Positions 43,575-52,311 of a stretch of DNA of 64,000 nt are shown here, piece by piece. The notes beneath the pieces were generated by a model. That model was not told the origin of the DNA and searched no databases. It was given only the letters and a program-made list of their open reading frames with translations. The first letter of the stretch is position 1, and every line of letters starts with the position of its first letter. Both the position numbers and the translations under genes were made by a program. Source of the DNA: CAJQLB01 sp905479065 (GTDB lineage Bacteria; Bacteroidota; Bacteroidia; Flavobacteriales; Flavobacteriaceae); contig OX044364.1 in the NCBI GenBank assembly GCA_943846735.1, forward strand, positions 1,054,001 through 1,118,000. The letters run 5' to 3'.

Positions 43575-44846
43575 ATGGCAGTAGATTTACTACTTGGGTT
43601 ACAATGGGGAGATGAAGGAAAAGGAAAAATTGTTGATGTCCTTACTACAAACTACAATATTATTGCGCGATTTCAGGGTGGCCCTAATGCTGGTCATACT
43701 TTAGTTTTTAATGACACAAAACACGTCTTACACACCATTCCGTCGGGTATTTTTCATGACAATGCTAAAAATTTAGTGGGTAATGGCGTCGTTATTGATC
43801 CAGTAATTTTTAAAAAAGAATTAGATAAGCTTGAGCTGCACGATATTGATTATCGCAAATCATTATTAATCTCAAAAAAAGCTCATTTAATTTTACCGAC
43901 ACATCGCTTGTTGGATGCTGCGAGCGAAACAGCTAAAGGCAAAGCCAAAATTGGGTCAACTCTAAAAGGAATTGGACCAACTTATATGGATAAAACAGGT
44001 AGAAATGGAATTAGGGTTGGTGATTTAGAGATGGAAAATTGGAAAGACAAATATCGAGCCCTAGCCAATAAGCATGAGGCCATGATTGACTTTTACAACG
44101 TTAAAATACAGTACGATTTAGATGAATTGGAGAATGAATTCTTTGAGGCGATTGAAGTTTTAAAATCACTAACATTTATTGATTCAGAAGAATATATTTA
44201 TCAAGCACAAAAAAATGGTCAATCCATTTTAGCAGAAGGTGCTCAAGGATCATTATTGGACATCGATTTTGGCACTTATCCGTTTGTAACCTCGTCAAAC
44301 ACTACTGCAGCCGGAGCTTGTACTGGATTAGGAGTTGCACCTAATCAAATTGGTGAAGTATTTGGGATATTTAAAGCGTATACCACCCGTGTTGGTTCAG
44401 GCCCTTTCCCAACAGAATTATTTGATAAAGTAGGTGAAACCATGGGCCGTGTTGGTCACGAGTTTGGAGCTACAACAGGAAGAAGTAGACGGTGTGGATG
44501 GTTAGATCTGGTCGCTCTCAAATATGCCTGTCAAGTAAATGGAGTCACACAATTAATGATGATGAAGGCGGATGTTCTTTCTGGTTTTAATCAACTTAAA
44601 GTATGTACTGCTTACAAATATAAGGGTGAATTAATTAAACACTTACCATTCAACATAGAATCTGAAAATGTGTCGCCTGTTTACTCAAATTTTGATTGTT
44701 GGAAAGAAGATCTTACGAAAATGGATAATGCAAATCAATTGCCTAAAGAACTAAATGATTACATTAGTTTTCTTGAAAGCCAATTAGACATTCCAATTAA
44801 AATTGTCTCTGTTGGACCTGACAGAAAACAAACAATTTTCAGATAA
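43575..44846 (+). CDS. purA: Adenylosuccinate synthetase
   Basis: This enzyme joins IMP and aspartate with GTP in AMP synthesis. The 423 residues carry the P-loop GLQWGDEGKGKIVD at the N-terminus, ARFQGGPNAGHT, VGNGVVIDP, GIGPTYMDKTGRNGIRVGDL, EGAQGSLLDIDFGTYPFVTSSN, and the GATTGRSRRCGWLDLVAL loop. All catalytic segments and normal length are present. It follows the Fur gene by three bases and precedes the OstA-like gene by 58. Confidence 0.97.
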   Translation: MAVDLLLGLQWGDEGKGKIVDVLTTNYNIIARFQGGPNAGHTLVFNDTKHVLHTIPSGIFHDNAKNLVGNGVVIDPVIFKKELDKLELHDIDYRKSLLISKKAHLILPTHRLLDAASETAKGKAKIGSTLKGIGPTYMDKTGRNGIRVGDLEMENWKDKYRALANKHEAMIDFYNVKIQYDLDELENEFFEAIEVLKSLTFIDSEEYIYQAQKNGQSILAEGAQGSLLDIDFGTYPFVTSSNTTAAGACTGLGVAPNQIGEVFGIFKAYTTRVGSGPFPTELFDKVGETMGRVGHEFGATTGRSRRCGWLDLVALKYACQVNGVTQLMMMKADVLSGFNQLKVCTAYKYKGELIKHLPFNIESENVSPVYSNFDCWKEDLTKMDNANQLPKELNDYISFLESQLDIPIKIVSVGPDRKQTIFR

Positions 44847-44904
44847 AACAGGAACTTCTTAAGTATAGGTTCTTAAAAAAGGGCATGAGTTCGAAGATAT
44901 TATT

Positions 44905-46761
44905 ATGGGTAGTCTTACATATAAAACAGAACCTTTGAAAATTAATACATCTACGTATTTAATTCTTTTTTTCATCTTCTTATGTTCTTTAACGTCGTAT
45001 GGACAAGAACGTCGTAAAATACAAATTGATACTTCAGGTTTTATTACCAAAAATGAAAAAAACTATCCCGGCGCAACAATATTAACACGAGACAACATGA
45101 ATCAAGTGAAAATATCTCATGAAGGTATCATTATGTGGTGCGATGAAGCAATACATTACGGTTCACAGGATTTTATTGAAGCCTATGGCAATGTGAAAAT
45201 AAACCAAGGAGATACCATTATCATGACTTCTAAATATGTGGAATACAGTGGAAAAACGCAATTAGCCATTGCGAGTGGTGATGTCCTTTTAACAGACCCT
45301 ACTTCCACAATCACCTCCGACACCCTCTATTTTGATCGTATTAAGCAACAAGCATTTTATCAAAATAATGGTCAAGTTGTTAGAGATTCATCAGGAACAA
45401 TTACGAGTAAAAATGGACGTTATTACATGGATATTCAAAAGTATCAATTTGTGGATAATGTTAAATTAGTCAATCCTGAATATGTGATTGATTCGGATCG
45501 ATTAGATTTTTATTCAGAACGAGGATATGCCTATCTTTTTGGACCAACAACGATAACGAGCAACACAAGTGTCATTTATTGTGAGAGAGGATTTTATGAC
45601 ACCAACAGGGATTTGGGCTATTTTTTAAAGAATTCAAAAATTAATTACGATGAGCGCCTGATTGAGGGTGACAGTCTTTATTTTAACAGAAATAAAAACT
45701 TTGCTTCAGCAACAAACAATATAAAAATAACAGATACCATCAACAAGGCTATCGTAAAAGGTCACTATGCAGAGATTTTTAGAGACAAAGACTCTATTTT
45801 TATAACCAAACGGGCTTTAGCAATCACTGTTCAAGAAAAAGACTCCATTTACATGCATAGTGATACGATTATGGTCACAGGTACACCCGAAAATCGCATA
45901 ACACGTGCCTATTACAATGCTAAAATTTTTAAATCAAATTTAAGTGGTAAAGCAGATTCCATTCATGTAAATCACAAAAAGGGCTTAACACAGCTAATTA
46001 ACTTGAATAAATTCACTTCAACTGATGCCTTTTCCAGTGCACGCCATCCTATTTTATGGAATTTAGGAAATCAAATGACTGGTGACTCTATTCATCTTCA
46101 AACCAACTTAAAAACTGAACAATTAGACTCATTAAAGGTGTTTGATAATGCATTTCTAATTAGTAAAGACACCATTGGAGAAGCAAATGGTTTTGATCAA
46201 ATTAAAGGGCAAAAATTATTTGGCCTGTTCAGAGAAAATGAATTATACCATGTTGATATTATAAAAAATGCAGAAAAAATATATTATTCTTACAATGAGA
46301 ATCAAGAGTTGGTAGGTATAGATAAATCTAAATCTGGAAAAATTAGTATTGAACTTAACAACAATGCAATTAATGAAATGCGTCTACTTCAACAGGTAGA
46401 TGGCTCCATTTACCCTGAGGATGAATTTCCAAAAAACGCGAGCAAATTAAGAGGTTTTGTATGGCGCGATGACGAACGACCAAAAAGTGTTGAAGATTTA
46501 TTTAAAGATGATCCTCCACTTAATCTTCCTAACATAAAAGGCTTAAAAGCTTATATTCCTCAAGAAGAATTCTTTGATGAAAATTTGATGAAAAGAATTA
46601 ATGCGTCCGGAGAAAGTGTGAAAAATAAAAAGGAAAAAAATAAAGCTGCTCGAAGAGTTCCCAAAACACGTCAAGGTCGTCAAAATATACAAAAACTAAA
46701 TGAGCCCCTAAAAAAAGGACAAAAGCTTGGCGATTTTTTAAATAAACAAAAAAATAATTAA
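44905..46761 (+). CDS. OstA/LptA-like exported protein
   Basis: This 618-residue exported protein has a hydrophobic signal (YLILFFIFLCSLTSYGQ) and a long beta-rich region related to OstA/LptA, with repeated strands such as VKINQGDTIIMTSKYVEYSG and TITSDTLYFDRIKQQAFY. In Bacteroidota such proteins are thought to act in lipopolysaccharide transport to the outer membrane. The C-terminus is Lys-rich and ends near KLGDFLNKQKNN. Its stop codon overlaps the proposed ATT start of the aminotransferase, so translation of the two may be coupled. Confidence 0.82.
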   Translation: MGSLTYKTEPLKINTSTYLILFFIFLCSLTSYGQERRKIQIDTSGFITKNEKNYPGATILTRDNMNQVKISHEGIIMWCDEAIHYGSQDFIEAYGNVKINQGDTIIMTSKYVEYSGKTQLAIASGDVLLTDPTSTITSDTLYFDRIKQQAFYQNNGQVVRDSSGTITSKNGRYYMDIQKYQFVDNVKLVNPEYVIDSDRLDFYSERGYAYLFGPTTITSNTSVIYCERGFYDTNRDLGYFLKNSKINYDERLIEGDSLYFNRNKNFASATNNIKITDTINKAIVKGHYAEIFRDKDSIFITKRALAITVQEKDSIYMHSDTIMVTGTPENRITRAYYNAKIFKSNLSGKADSIHVNHKKGLTQLINLNKFTSTDAFSSARHPILWNLGNQMTGDSIHLQTNLKTEQLDSLKVFDNAFLISKDTIGEANGFDQIKGQKLFGLFRENELYHVDIIKNAEKIYYSYNENQELVGIDKSKSGKISIELNNNAINEMRLLQQVDGSIYPEDEFPKNASKLRGFVWRDDERPKSVEDLFKDDPPLNLPNIKGLKAYIPQEEFFDENLMKRINASGESVKNKKEKNKAARRVPKTRQGRQNIQKLNEPLKKGQKLGDFLNKQKNN

Positions 46762-47947
46762 GACAGAATTTTTTACATACCAAGCTCAAACCACACCTCA
46801 TCCTCTGGCATTAGAGATTTCTCACGCGAAGGGTAGCTATATCTTTGATAAAAAAAATAACGCTTATTTAGATTTTGTGGCTGGTGTGTCAGCTTGCAGT
46901 CTGGGCCACAGACATCCCAAGGTCATAACTGCGATTAAAACACAGTTAGATCAATATCTTCATGTAATGGTTTACGGAGAATATGTTCAGGAAAAACCAC
47001 TTAAGCTTACAAAACTTTTAGCATCTTTACTTCCTGACCCCTTGGAAACCACCTACCTTACTAATTCAGGAACTGAAGCTATTGATGGCGCAATAAAACT
47101 TGCAAAACGAGTAACCGGACGTTCCCAAATTATTTCTGCACATAACGCTTATCATGGGAATACGATGGGCGCCTTAAGTGTTATGGGATATCAAGAGCGC
47201 AAACAACCATTCCTACCGCTTTTACCTGATGTAAAATTCATTGAATTTAACAATGACAAACATTTATCAAAAATAACCTCCAAAACAGCAGCTGTCATTT
47301 TAGAAACTATTCAAGGAGGTGCTGGATTCATTGAACCAACGAACAATTATCTTCAGAAAGTAAAGGCTATTTGTAAAAAAAATGGCACACTGTTAATTTT
47401 AGATGAAATTCAACCTGGTCTTGGGAGAACTGGAAAATTATTTGGTTTTGAGCATTACGATTGTATTCCGGATATCTTGGTTACAGGAAAAGGTCTTGGC
47501 GGTGGCCTACCTATTGGCGCATTTACAGCTTCAAAGGTAATGATGGATACTTTGAAGGATAACCCTAAATTAGGTCATATTACTACCTTTGGAGGTCATC
47601 CTGTCATTGCAGCGGCTGCCTTAGCTACACTTGAAGAGATATCAACTAGTAATTTAATGTCTGACGCTTTAGAGAAAGAGAAGCTCATTCGTGAGCATTT
47701 AAAACACCCTCTCATCCTTGAAATTAGAGGAAGAGGTTTAATGCTGGCGCTACTTACACTATCTGCTGATATTGCAAATACGGTTGTTTTAAAAGCACAA
47801 GAAAAAGGCCTTATTCTTTTTTGGTTACTTTTTGAACCAAGAGCAATAAGAATAACACCACCACTTACAATCTCACATAAAGATATCATCATTGGATGTA
47901 AAATAATTATCAATCTATTAGACGATATAGAAAAGAATCAAGATTAG
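46757..47947 (+). CDS. Class III aminotransferase (ornithine/acetylornithine type) with proposed ATT start
   Basis: This PLP enzyme of about 396 residues has the conserved SSNTGTEA-like segment TNSGTEAIDGAIKLAKRV, HNAYHGNTMGALS, LILDEIQPGLGRTG with the PLP Asp and the Lys in TGKGLGGGLPIGAF. No ATG, GTG or TTG occurs between an in-frame TAA at 46739 and a GTG at 46877, yet the intervening codons read KTEFFTYQAQTTPHP and then ALEISHAKGSYIFD, the normal family N-terminus. ATT at 46757, overlapping the previous stop (ATTAA), is the best start. The GTG would remove 40 conserved residues. Confidence 0.85.
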   Translation: MKTEFFTYQAQTTPHPLALEISHAKGSYIFDKKNNAYLDFVAGVSACSLGHRHPKVITAIKTQLDQYLHVMVYGEYVQEKPLKLTKLLASLLPDPLETTYLTNSGTEAIDGAIKLAKRVTGRSQIISAHNAYHGNTMGALSVMGYQERKQPFLPLLPDVKFIEFNNDKHLSKITSKTAAVILETIQGGAGFIEPTNNYLQKVKAICKKNGTLLILDEIQPGLGRTGKLFGFEHYDCIPDILVTGKGLGGGLPIGAFTASKVMMDTLKDNPKLGHITTFGGHPVIAAAALATLEEISTSNLMSDALEKEKLIREHLKHPLILEIRGRGLMLALLTLSADIANTVVLKAQEKGLILFWLLFEPRAIRITPPLTISHKDIIIGCKIIINLLDDIEKNQD

Positions 47948-48019
47948 TTTTTATTACCAGTGTTAATTAATTTGTTGAAAACATTGAACGAATTTTCCTC
48001 ATTGCAAACTATAGAACAT

Positions 48020-48037
48020 TACTTTTAATTAAAAGTA
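48020..48037. repeat. Perfect 18-base palindrome upstream of the TPR gene
   Basis: TACTTTTAATTAAAAGTA is fully symmetric and ends 14 bases before the ATG at 48052. It could be an operator or an AT-rich chance palindrome. It also contains TACTTTTA on both strands, close to a -7 box. Confidence 0.4.
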
Positions 48038-48051
48038 TAGCAATACTGCCT

Positions 48052-49455
48052 ATGGAGTTTAGTCAATTTGACGACAACAGAGAATTCTCTTTATCGAAAT
48101 TTGAATCGATGCTTAAAACAAATAGTATTTTGTTTTTTGATTCAAACGAATTTGAAAACATCATTCATCATTATCTTGAAAATGGCAAAATTGCACTTGC
48201 CAAAAAGGCTATAAAATTAAGCTTAGAACAACATCCTGATTCTACAAACCTAAAATTGTTTAAAATTGAGGTCTATATTTTTGAGAATAAATTACAAAAG
48301 GCCAATCAATTATTAGATTCCTTGTATGCTTTGGAACCCCAAAATGAAGAAATCTTTATTCAGAAAGCAAATATTTTATCAAAACAAGACCAGCATCAAG
48401 AAGCCATTAATATACTTTTAAAAGCCATTGAGTTTTCTAAAGAAACTCCAGACCTCTATTCATTAATTGGAATGGAATATTTATTTCTAGACAAATTTGA
48501 AGAAGCCAAAATAAATTTTATGAAATGTCTTGAAATTGATTTAGAAGATTATTCCGCGTTGTATAATGTAGTTTATTGTTTTGATTTTCTCGAGCAAACA
48601 ACTGAAGCTATTGAATATTTAACTGTCTATTTGGATAAAAACCCTTATTGTGAAGTTGCTTGGCACCAACTGGGGAAACAATACGTTGCACAGAATGATT
48701 ATCAAAAAGCTCTTGCTGCGTTTGATTTTGCAATTATCTCTGATGACACTTTCATAGGTGCTTATTTAGAAAAAGGAAAAGTTCTAGAAAAAATTTCTCA
48801 TCACGACAAAGCAGTTGAATGTTATAAAATCACTTTAGCACTTGAAGATCCAACCTCATTTGCACTGCTTCGAATTGGTCATTGTTATGAAAAATTAGAA
48901 AAAAATGACATGGCTCTTCAATATTTTTATAAAACTGTCGAGGAGGACCCATTGTTGGATAAGGCTTGGATTGCAATTACTAAATTTTACAATAAGATTC
49001 ATGATTATCAAAACGCTTTACACTATATTAATAAAGCTATAAATATTGATGGAGATAATGTTGTTTATTGGAAATTATTTGCTCAAATAAATCAAAGGCT
49101 CAATTTTCTGGAAGAAGCAGAGAGAGGATATAAAAAAACCCTTGAACTTGGGAATTATGAATTAAATACGTGGATTTCAAGAGGTGATATTTTAATTCAA
49201 CTCGGTGAGTATGAAGCCGCCATGTTCAACTTTGAACAGTGTCATGAATTCTATCCTGAAAGTGAAGAAGTTGAATTTAGATTGGCAGGTATCCATTTAA
49301 AAACTCATAATACTAAAAAAGGTCTAGCGCATTTACAGAAAGCTTTAGATTTAAATTATGACCACTACTTTATTATTGAGGAGCTATTTCCGAGCATCTA
49401 CCAACGTCCATCTATCACAAAAATAATATCTGAATTTAAAAAGGCTTCAGGTTAA
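48052..49455 (+). CDS. Tetratricopeptide repeat protein
   Basis: This 467-residue protein lacks a signal peptide and is built from about ten TPR units (for example VAWHQLGKQYVAQNDYQKAL, AYLEKGKVLEKISHHDKAVE and KAWIAITKFYNKIHDYQNAL). It starts with EFSQFDDNREFSLSKFESML, a segment shared by flavobacterial TPR proteins next to DUF368 and aroE genes. It is probably cytosolic and a scaffold; partners are unknown. The DUF368 genes follow 36 bases after its stop. Confidence 0.85.
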   Translation: MEFSQFDDNREFSLSKFESMLKTNSILFFDSNEFENIIHHYLENGKIALAKKAIKLSLEQHPDSTNLKLFKIEVYIFENKLQKANQLLDSLYALEPQNEEIFIQKANILSKQDQHQEAINILLKAIEFSKETPDLYSLIGMEYLFLDKFEEAKINFMKCLEIDLEDYSALYNVVYCFDFLEQTTEAIEYLTVYLDKNPYCEVAWHQLGKQYVAQNDYQKALAAFDFAIISDDTFIGAYLEKGKVLEKISHHDKAVECYKITLALEDPTSFALLRIGHCYEKLEKNDMALQYFYKTVEEDPLLDKAWIAITKFYNKIHDYQNALHYINKAINIDGDNVVYWKLFAQINQRLNFLEEAERGYKKTLELGNYELNTWISRGDILIQLGEYEAAMFNFEQCHEFYPESEEVEFRLAGIHLKTHNTKKGLAHLQKALDLNYDHYFIIEELFPSIYQRPSITKIISEFKKASG

Positions 49456-49491
49456 AATTCCCTACCTTTAATTTTATTGAATTTTCAATTA

Positions 49492-50463
49492 ATGCAAAGA
49501 CGTCTTACCGATTATATCATAGTTTTATTTAAGGGAATAGCCATGGGAGCTGCCGATGTCGTACCAGGAGTTTCTGGTGGTACAATTGCCTTCATATCTG
49601 GAATCTATGAGGAACTTTTAGAAAGTATCGATAATGTCAATTTAAGTTTTATAAGAAACCTAAAAAACTTTGGATTCAAAAAAGCGTGGTTTGAAGTTAA
49701 TGGTAATTTTCTTCTGGCTTTAATGTTGGGCATTTTATTTAGTATCCTTTCCTTGGCAAAAGGTATTAAATGGCTTTTGTTAAACGAGGCGATATTATTG
49801 TGGGCATTCTTCTTTGGTTTAGTCCTAGCAAGTATTGTGTTTATTGGAAAGCAAATTAAGCAATGGAATTTTTTGACTTTCGTGATTATCACAACGACCA
49901 CTGTGATATCTTATGCCATAACAACTGCTGAACCTTTTGCTTCACCTGATAGCAATATTTATCTGTTCTTTTGTGGAGCAATTGCCATCATCGCAATGAT
50001 TTTACCAGGAATTTCTGGGGCCTTTATATTATTACTTCTCGGTGCCTATCAAACTGCAATTATGACAGTTGATAATCTTTTAGATGGTATAATCAATCTC
50101 AATTTTGATTTATTAAAAGAAGCGCTTACGAATTTTTTAATGTTATCACTTGGCGCCTTATTTGGGATTAAAGCATTCTCAAGGATTTTAAATTGGATGT
50201 TTAAAACATACAAAAGCTTAACACTAGCAATGCTAGTTGGATTTATGATAGGTTCATTAAATAAAATTTGGCCTTGGAAAACAGTCTTGAGTACCCGAAT
50301 AAATTCCCATGGTGAAGAGGTGCCGCTACTTGAAAAAAGTATATCTCCAATGACTTTTATTGGAGACAACCAATTACTGTTGGCACTATGTTTAATGATT
50401 TTGGGTTTTGTAATCATTCTTTTTTTAGAAAAATTTAATCCTCAAAAGAATACTCAATTATAA
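49492..50463 (+). CDS. DUF368 polyprenyl-phosphate transporter-like protein (copy 1)
   Basis: This 323-residue integral membrane protein has about nine hydrophobic segments. The start ATG 49492 (QRRLTDYIIVLFKGIAMGAA) is preferred to an upstream TTG. Family signatures are GAADVVPGVSGGTIAFISGIYEEL and the internal repeat MILPGISGAFILLLLGAYQ. Some DUF368 members have been shown to be polyprenyl-phosphate flippases (PopT), which recycle the undecaprenyl carrier for cell-wall synthesis. A second copy follows with no gap. Confidence 0.87.
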   Translation: MQRRLTDYIIVLFKGIAMGAADVVPGVSGGTIAFISGIYEELLESIDNVNLSFIRNLKNFGFKKAWFEVNGNFLLALMLGILFSILSLAKGIKWLLLNEAILLWAFFFGLVLASIVFIGKQIKQWNFLTFVIITTTTVISYAITTAEPFASPDSNIYLFFCGAIAIIAMILPGISGAFILLLLGAYQTAIMTVDNLLDGIINLNFDLLKEALTNFLMLSLGALFGIKAFSRILNWMFKTYKSLTLAMLVGFMIGSLNKIWPWKTVLSTRINSHGEEVPLLEKSISPMTFIGDNQLLLALCLMILGFVIILFLEKFNPQKNTQL

Positions 50464-51477
50464 ATGCAAAGTACGCGATCTTTTACTGATAAATTATTTT
50501 TAATTATAAAAGGTCTAGGAATGGGAGCTGCAAATAAAGTGCCAGGTGTCTCAGGTGGAGTTGTTGCATTTGTTGCAGGATTCTATGAGGAATTTATATA
50601 TTCTCTTCAAAAAATCAATGTAAAGGCCTTAAAGTTTTTAATAAATGGTCGTTTCAAAAGTTTTTTCCAATACATAAACGGTCGTTTCTTATCCCTTCTA
50701 TTTTTGGGAATGATTGTTAGTTATTTCAGTATTTCAAAATTATTAGATTTTCTCATTGTAAATTATGAACTTTTTGTTTGGAGTGTTTTTTTTGGAATGA
50801 TAATAGGTTCAATTTATTATTTGAATAAGGATTTTAAAGAATGGAATACGCCCACACTATTTTCATTAATATTAGGAATAAGTATTGGTGTGGGTATTAG
50901 TTTTTTAGATCCAGCAAAAGAAAACGACAATCTATGGTTTGTTTTTTTTTGTGGTATTATTAGTGTCTCTGGAATGACACTTCCAGGGCTTTCTGGCTCA
51001 TTCATTTTAATACTATTAGGGAATTATGTATTGTTATTAGTCGACTCAGTGAACGCTTTATATGATAGCATGATTGATATTTTATCTGGAAATTTTAACG
51101 CGGTCGTAGAACCATTTAGATTAAAAATGATTAAAGTGTTAGCTGTTTTCACACTAGGCTCAGTCACCGGATTAGTGAGTTTTTCACATATTTTAAATTT
51201 TGTTTTGAAACGATATAAGGCAATCACTATTTCTATGTTAATGGGTTTTATCGTCGGGTCACTCGGAGTGGTATGGCCATGGAAAAAAACAATTTATAAG
51301 CTATCTGAATCCGGAGACCTATTATTTGATGGAAACAGTAAAAAAATAGTTGAAAATTACGAACGTTTTCTTCCTGAATTAAATTTAGAAACTTTCGTTG
51401 CTGCATTCTTTATTATAGTCGGTATCTGCTTGGTATTATTTTTAGAGTGGTATGGACACAAAACAAGAAAAAAATAA
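50464..51477 (+). CDS. DUF368 polyprenyl-phosphate transporter-like protein (copy 2)
   Basis: This second DUF368 protein (337 residues) starts immediately after the first. It has the same two signature repeats, GAANKVPGVSGGVVAFVAGFYEE and MTLPGLSGSFILILLGNYV, so the overall fold and the proposed polyprenyl-phosphate carrier role are shared. The two copies differ clearly in sequence, which argues for an old duplication rather than a recent one. The stop TAA overlaps the aroE ATG by one base (TAATG). Confidence 0.87.
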   Translation: MQSTRSFTDKLFLIIKGLGMGAANKVPGVSGGVVAFVAGFYEEFIYSLQKINVKALKFLINGRFKSFFQYINGRFLSLLFLGMIVSYFSISKLLDFLIVNYELFVWSVFFGMIIGSIYYLNKDFKEWNTPTLFSLILGISIGVGISFLDPAKENDNLWFVFFCGIISVSGMTLPGLSGSFILILLGNYVLLLVDSVNALYDSMIDILSGNFNAVVEPFRLKMIKVLAVFTLGSVTGLVSFSHILNFVLKRYKAITISMLMGFIVGSLGVVWPWKKTIYKLSESGDLLFDGNSKKIVENYERFLPELNLETFVAAFFIIVGICLVLFLEWYGHKTRKK

Positions 51478-52214
51478 TGAAACATACATTTGGCCTAATC
51501 GGTAGAAACATTAGCTACTCCTTTTCACAAACTTATTTTCAGCATAAATTTGAACGAGAAAATCTTCCACATACATATAAAAATTTTGATTTACAGAACC
51601 TAAATCAATTTCAACATATGCGTAAAAACAACACTAATTTAAAAGGTCTAAATGTCACGATACCGTACAAAGAAAGTATCATTCCTTTTCTCGATCAAAT
51701 TGATGAAAAAGCAACGCTAATAGGCGCGGTAAACACAATTAAAATTTGTGATGATGGCTCCTTAAAGGGCTTTAATACAGATCATGTTGGTTTTACCGAG
51801 TCGATAAAACCTTACTTAATGACGCATCACACACATGCATTAATTTTGGGTACAGGCGGTGCTTCCAAAGCCATAGCATTTGCTCTAAAAAAATTAAATA
51901 TTAGCTATTGCTTTGTGTCAAGGAACCCTTCGAACAGTGATATGTTATTATATTCAGAACTTAATGAGAAATTATTAACTAAATACAGTATTATCATTAA
52001 TTGTACCCCATTAGGCACCTACCCAAATATTCAAAATTATCCAGATATTCCTTTTGAAAATATTAATAATAAACATTTACTATTTGATCTTATTTACAAC
52101 CCAAAAGAAACTAAATTTATGAACCTAGGAAAATTAAATGGTGCATCAGTGTGTAATGGTATGAAAATGTTAGAAGTACAAGCAGAGGAGGCTTGGCATA
52201 TTTGGAATCTCTGA
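51477..52214 (+). CDS. aroE: Shikimate dehydrogenase
   Basis: This enzyme reduces 3-dehydroshikimate to shikimate with NADPH in aromatic amino-acid synthesis. The ATG at 51477 gives 245 residues and the start KHTFGLIGRNISYSFSQTYF, whose two Ser bind shikimate; the frame is open 10 codons further upstream inside the DUF368 gene. GLNVTIPYKESIIPFLD carries the catalytic Lys, GAVNTIKI and FNTDHVGF (Asp) follow, and LILGTGGASKAIAFAL binds NADP. It is slightly short, as usual in this class. Confidence 0.95.
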   Translation: MKHTFGLIGRNISYSFSQTYFQHKFERENLPHTYKNFDLQNLNQFQHMRKNNTNLKGLNVTIPYKESIIPFLDQIDEKATLIGAVNTIKICDDGSLKGFNTDHVGFTESIKPYLMTHHTHALILGTGGASKAIAFALKKLNISYCFVSRNPSNSDMLLYSELNEKLLTKYSIIINCTPLGTYPNIQNYPDIPFENINNKHLLFDLIYNPKETKFMNLGKLNGASVCNGMKMLEVQAEEAWHIWNL

Positions 52215-52311
52215 TAATCAGAATGTAAAAAGGTTCATTCCTTTTGAAATGAATGTTCTTAGTACTATATTTAAACTTTAATTACAATTTAGAACCCTAA
52301 CATTGAAATAA

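Noticed and set aside
46877..46879. GTG as the aminotransferase start
   Set aside because: It would remove about 40 conserved N-terminal residues encoded in frame upstream.
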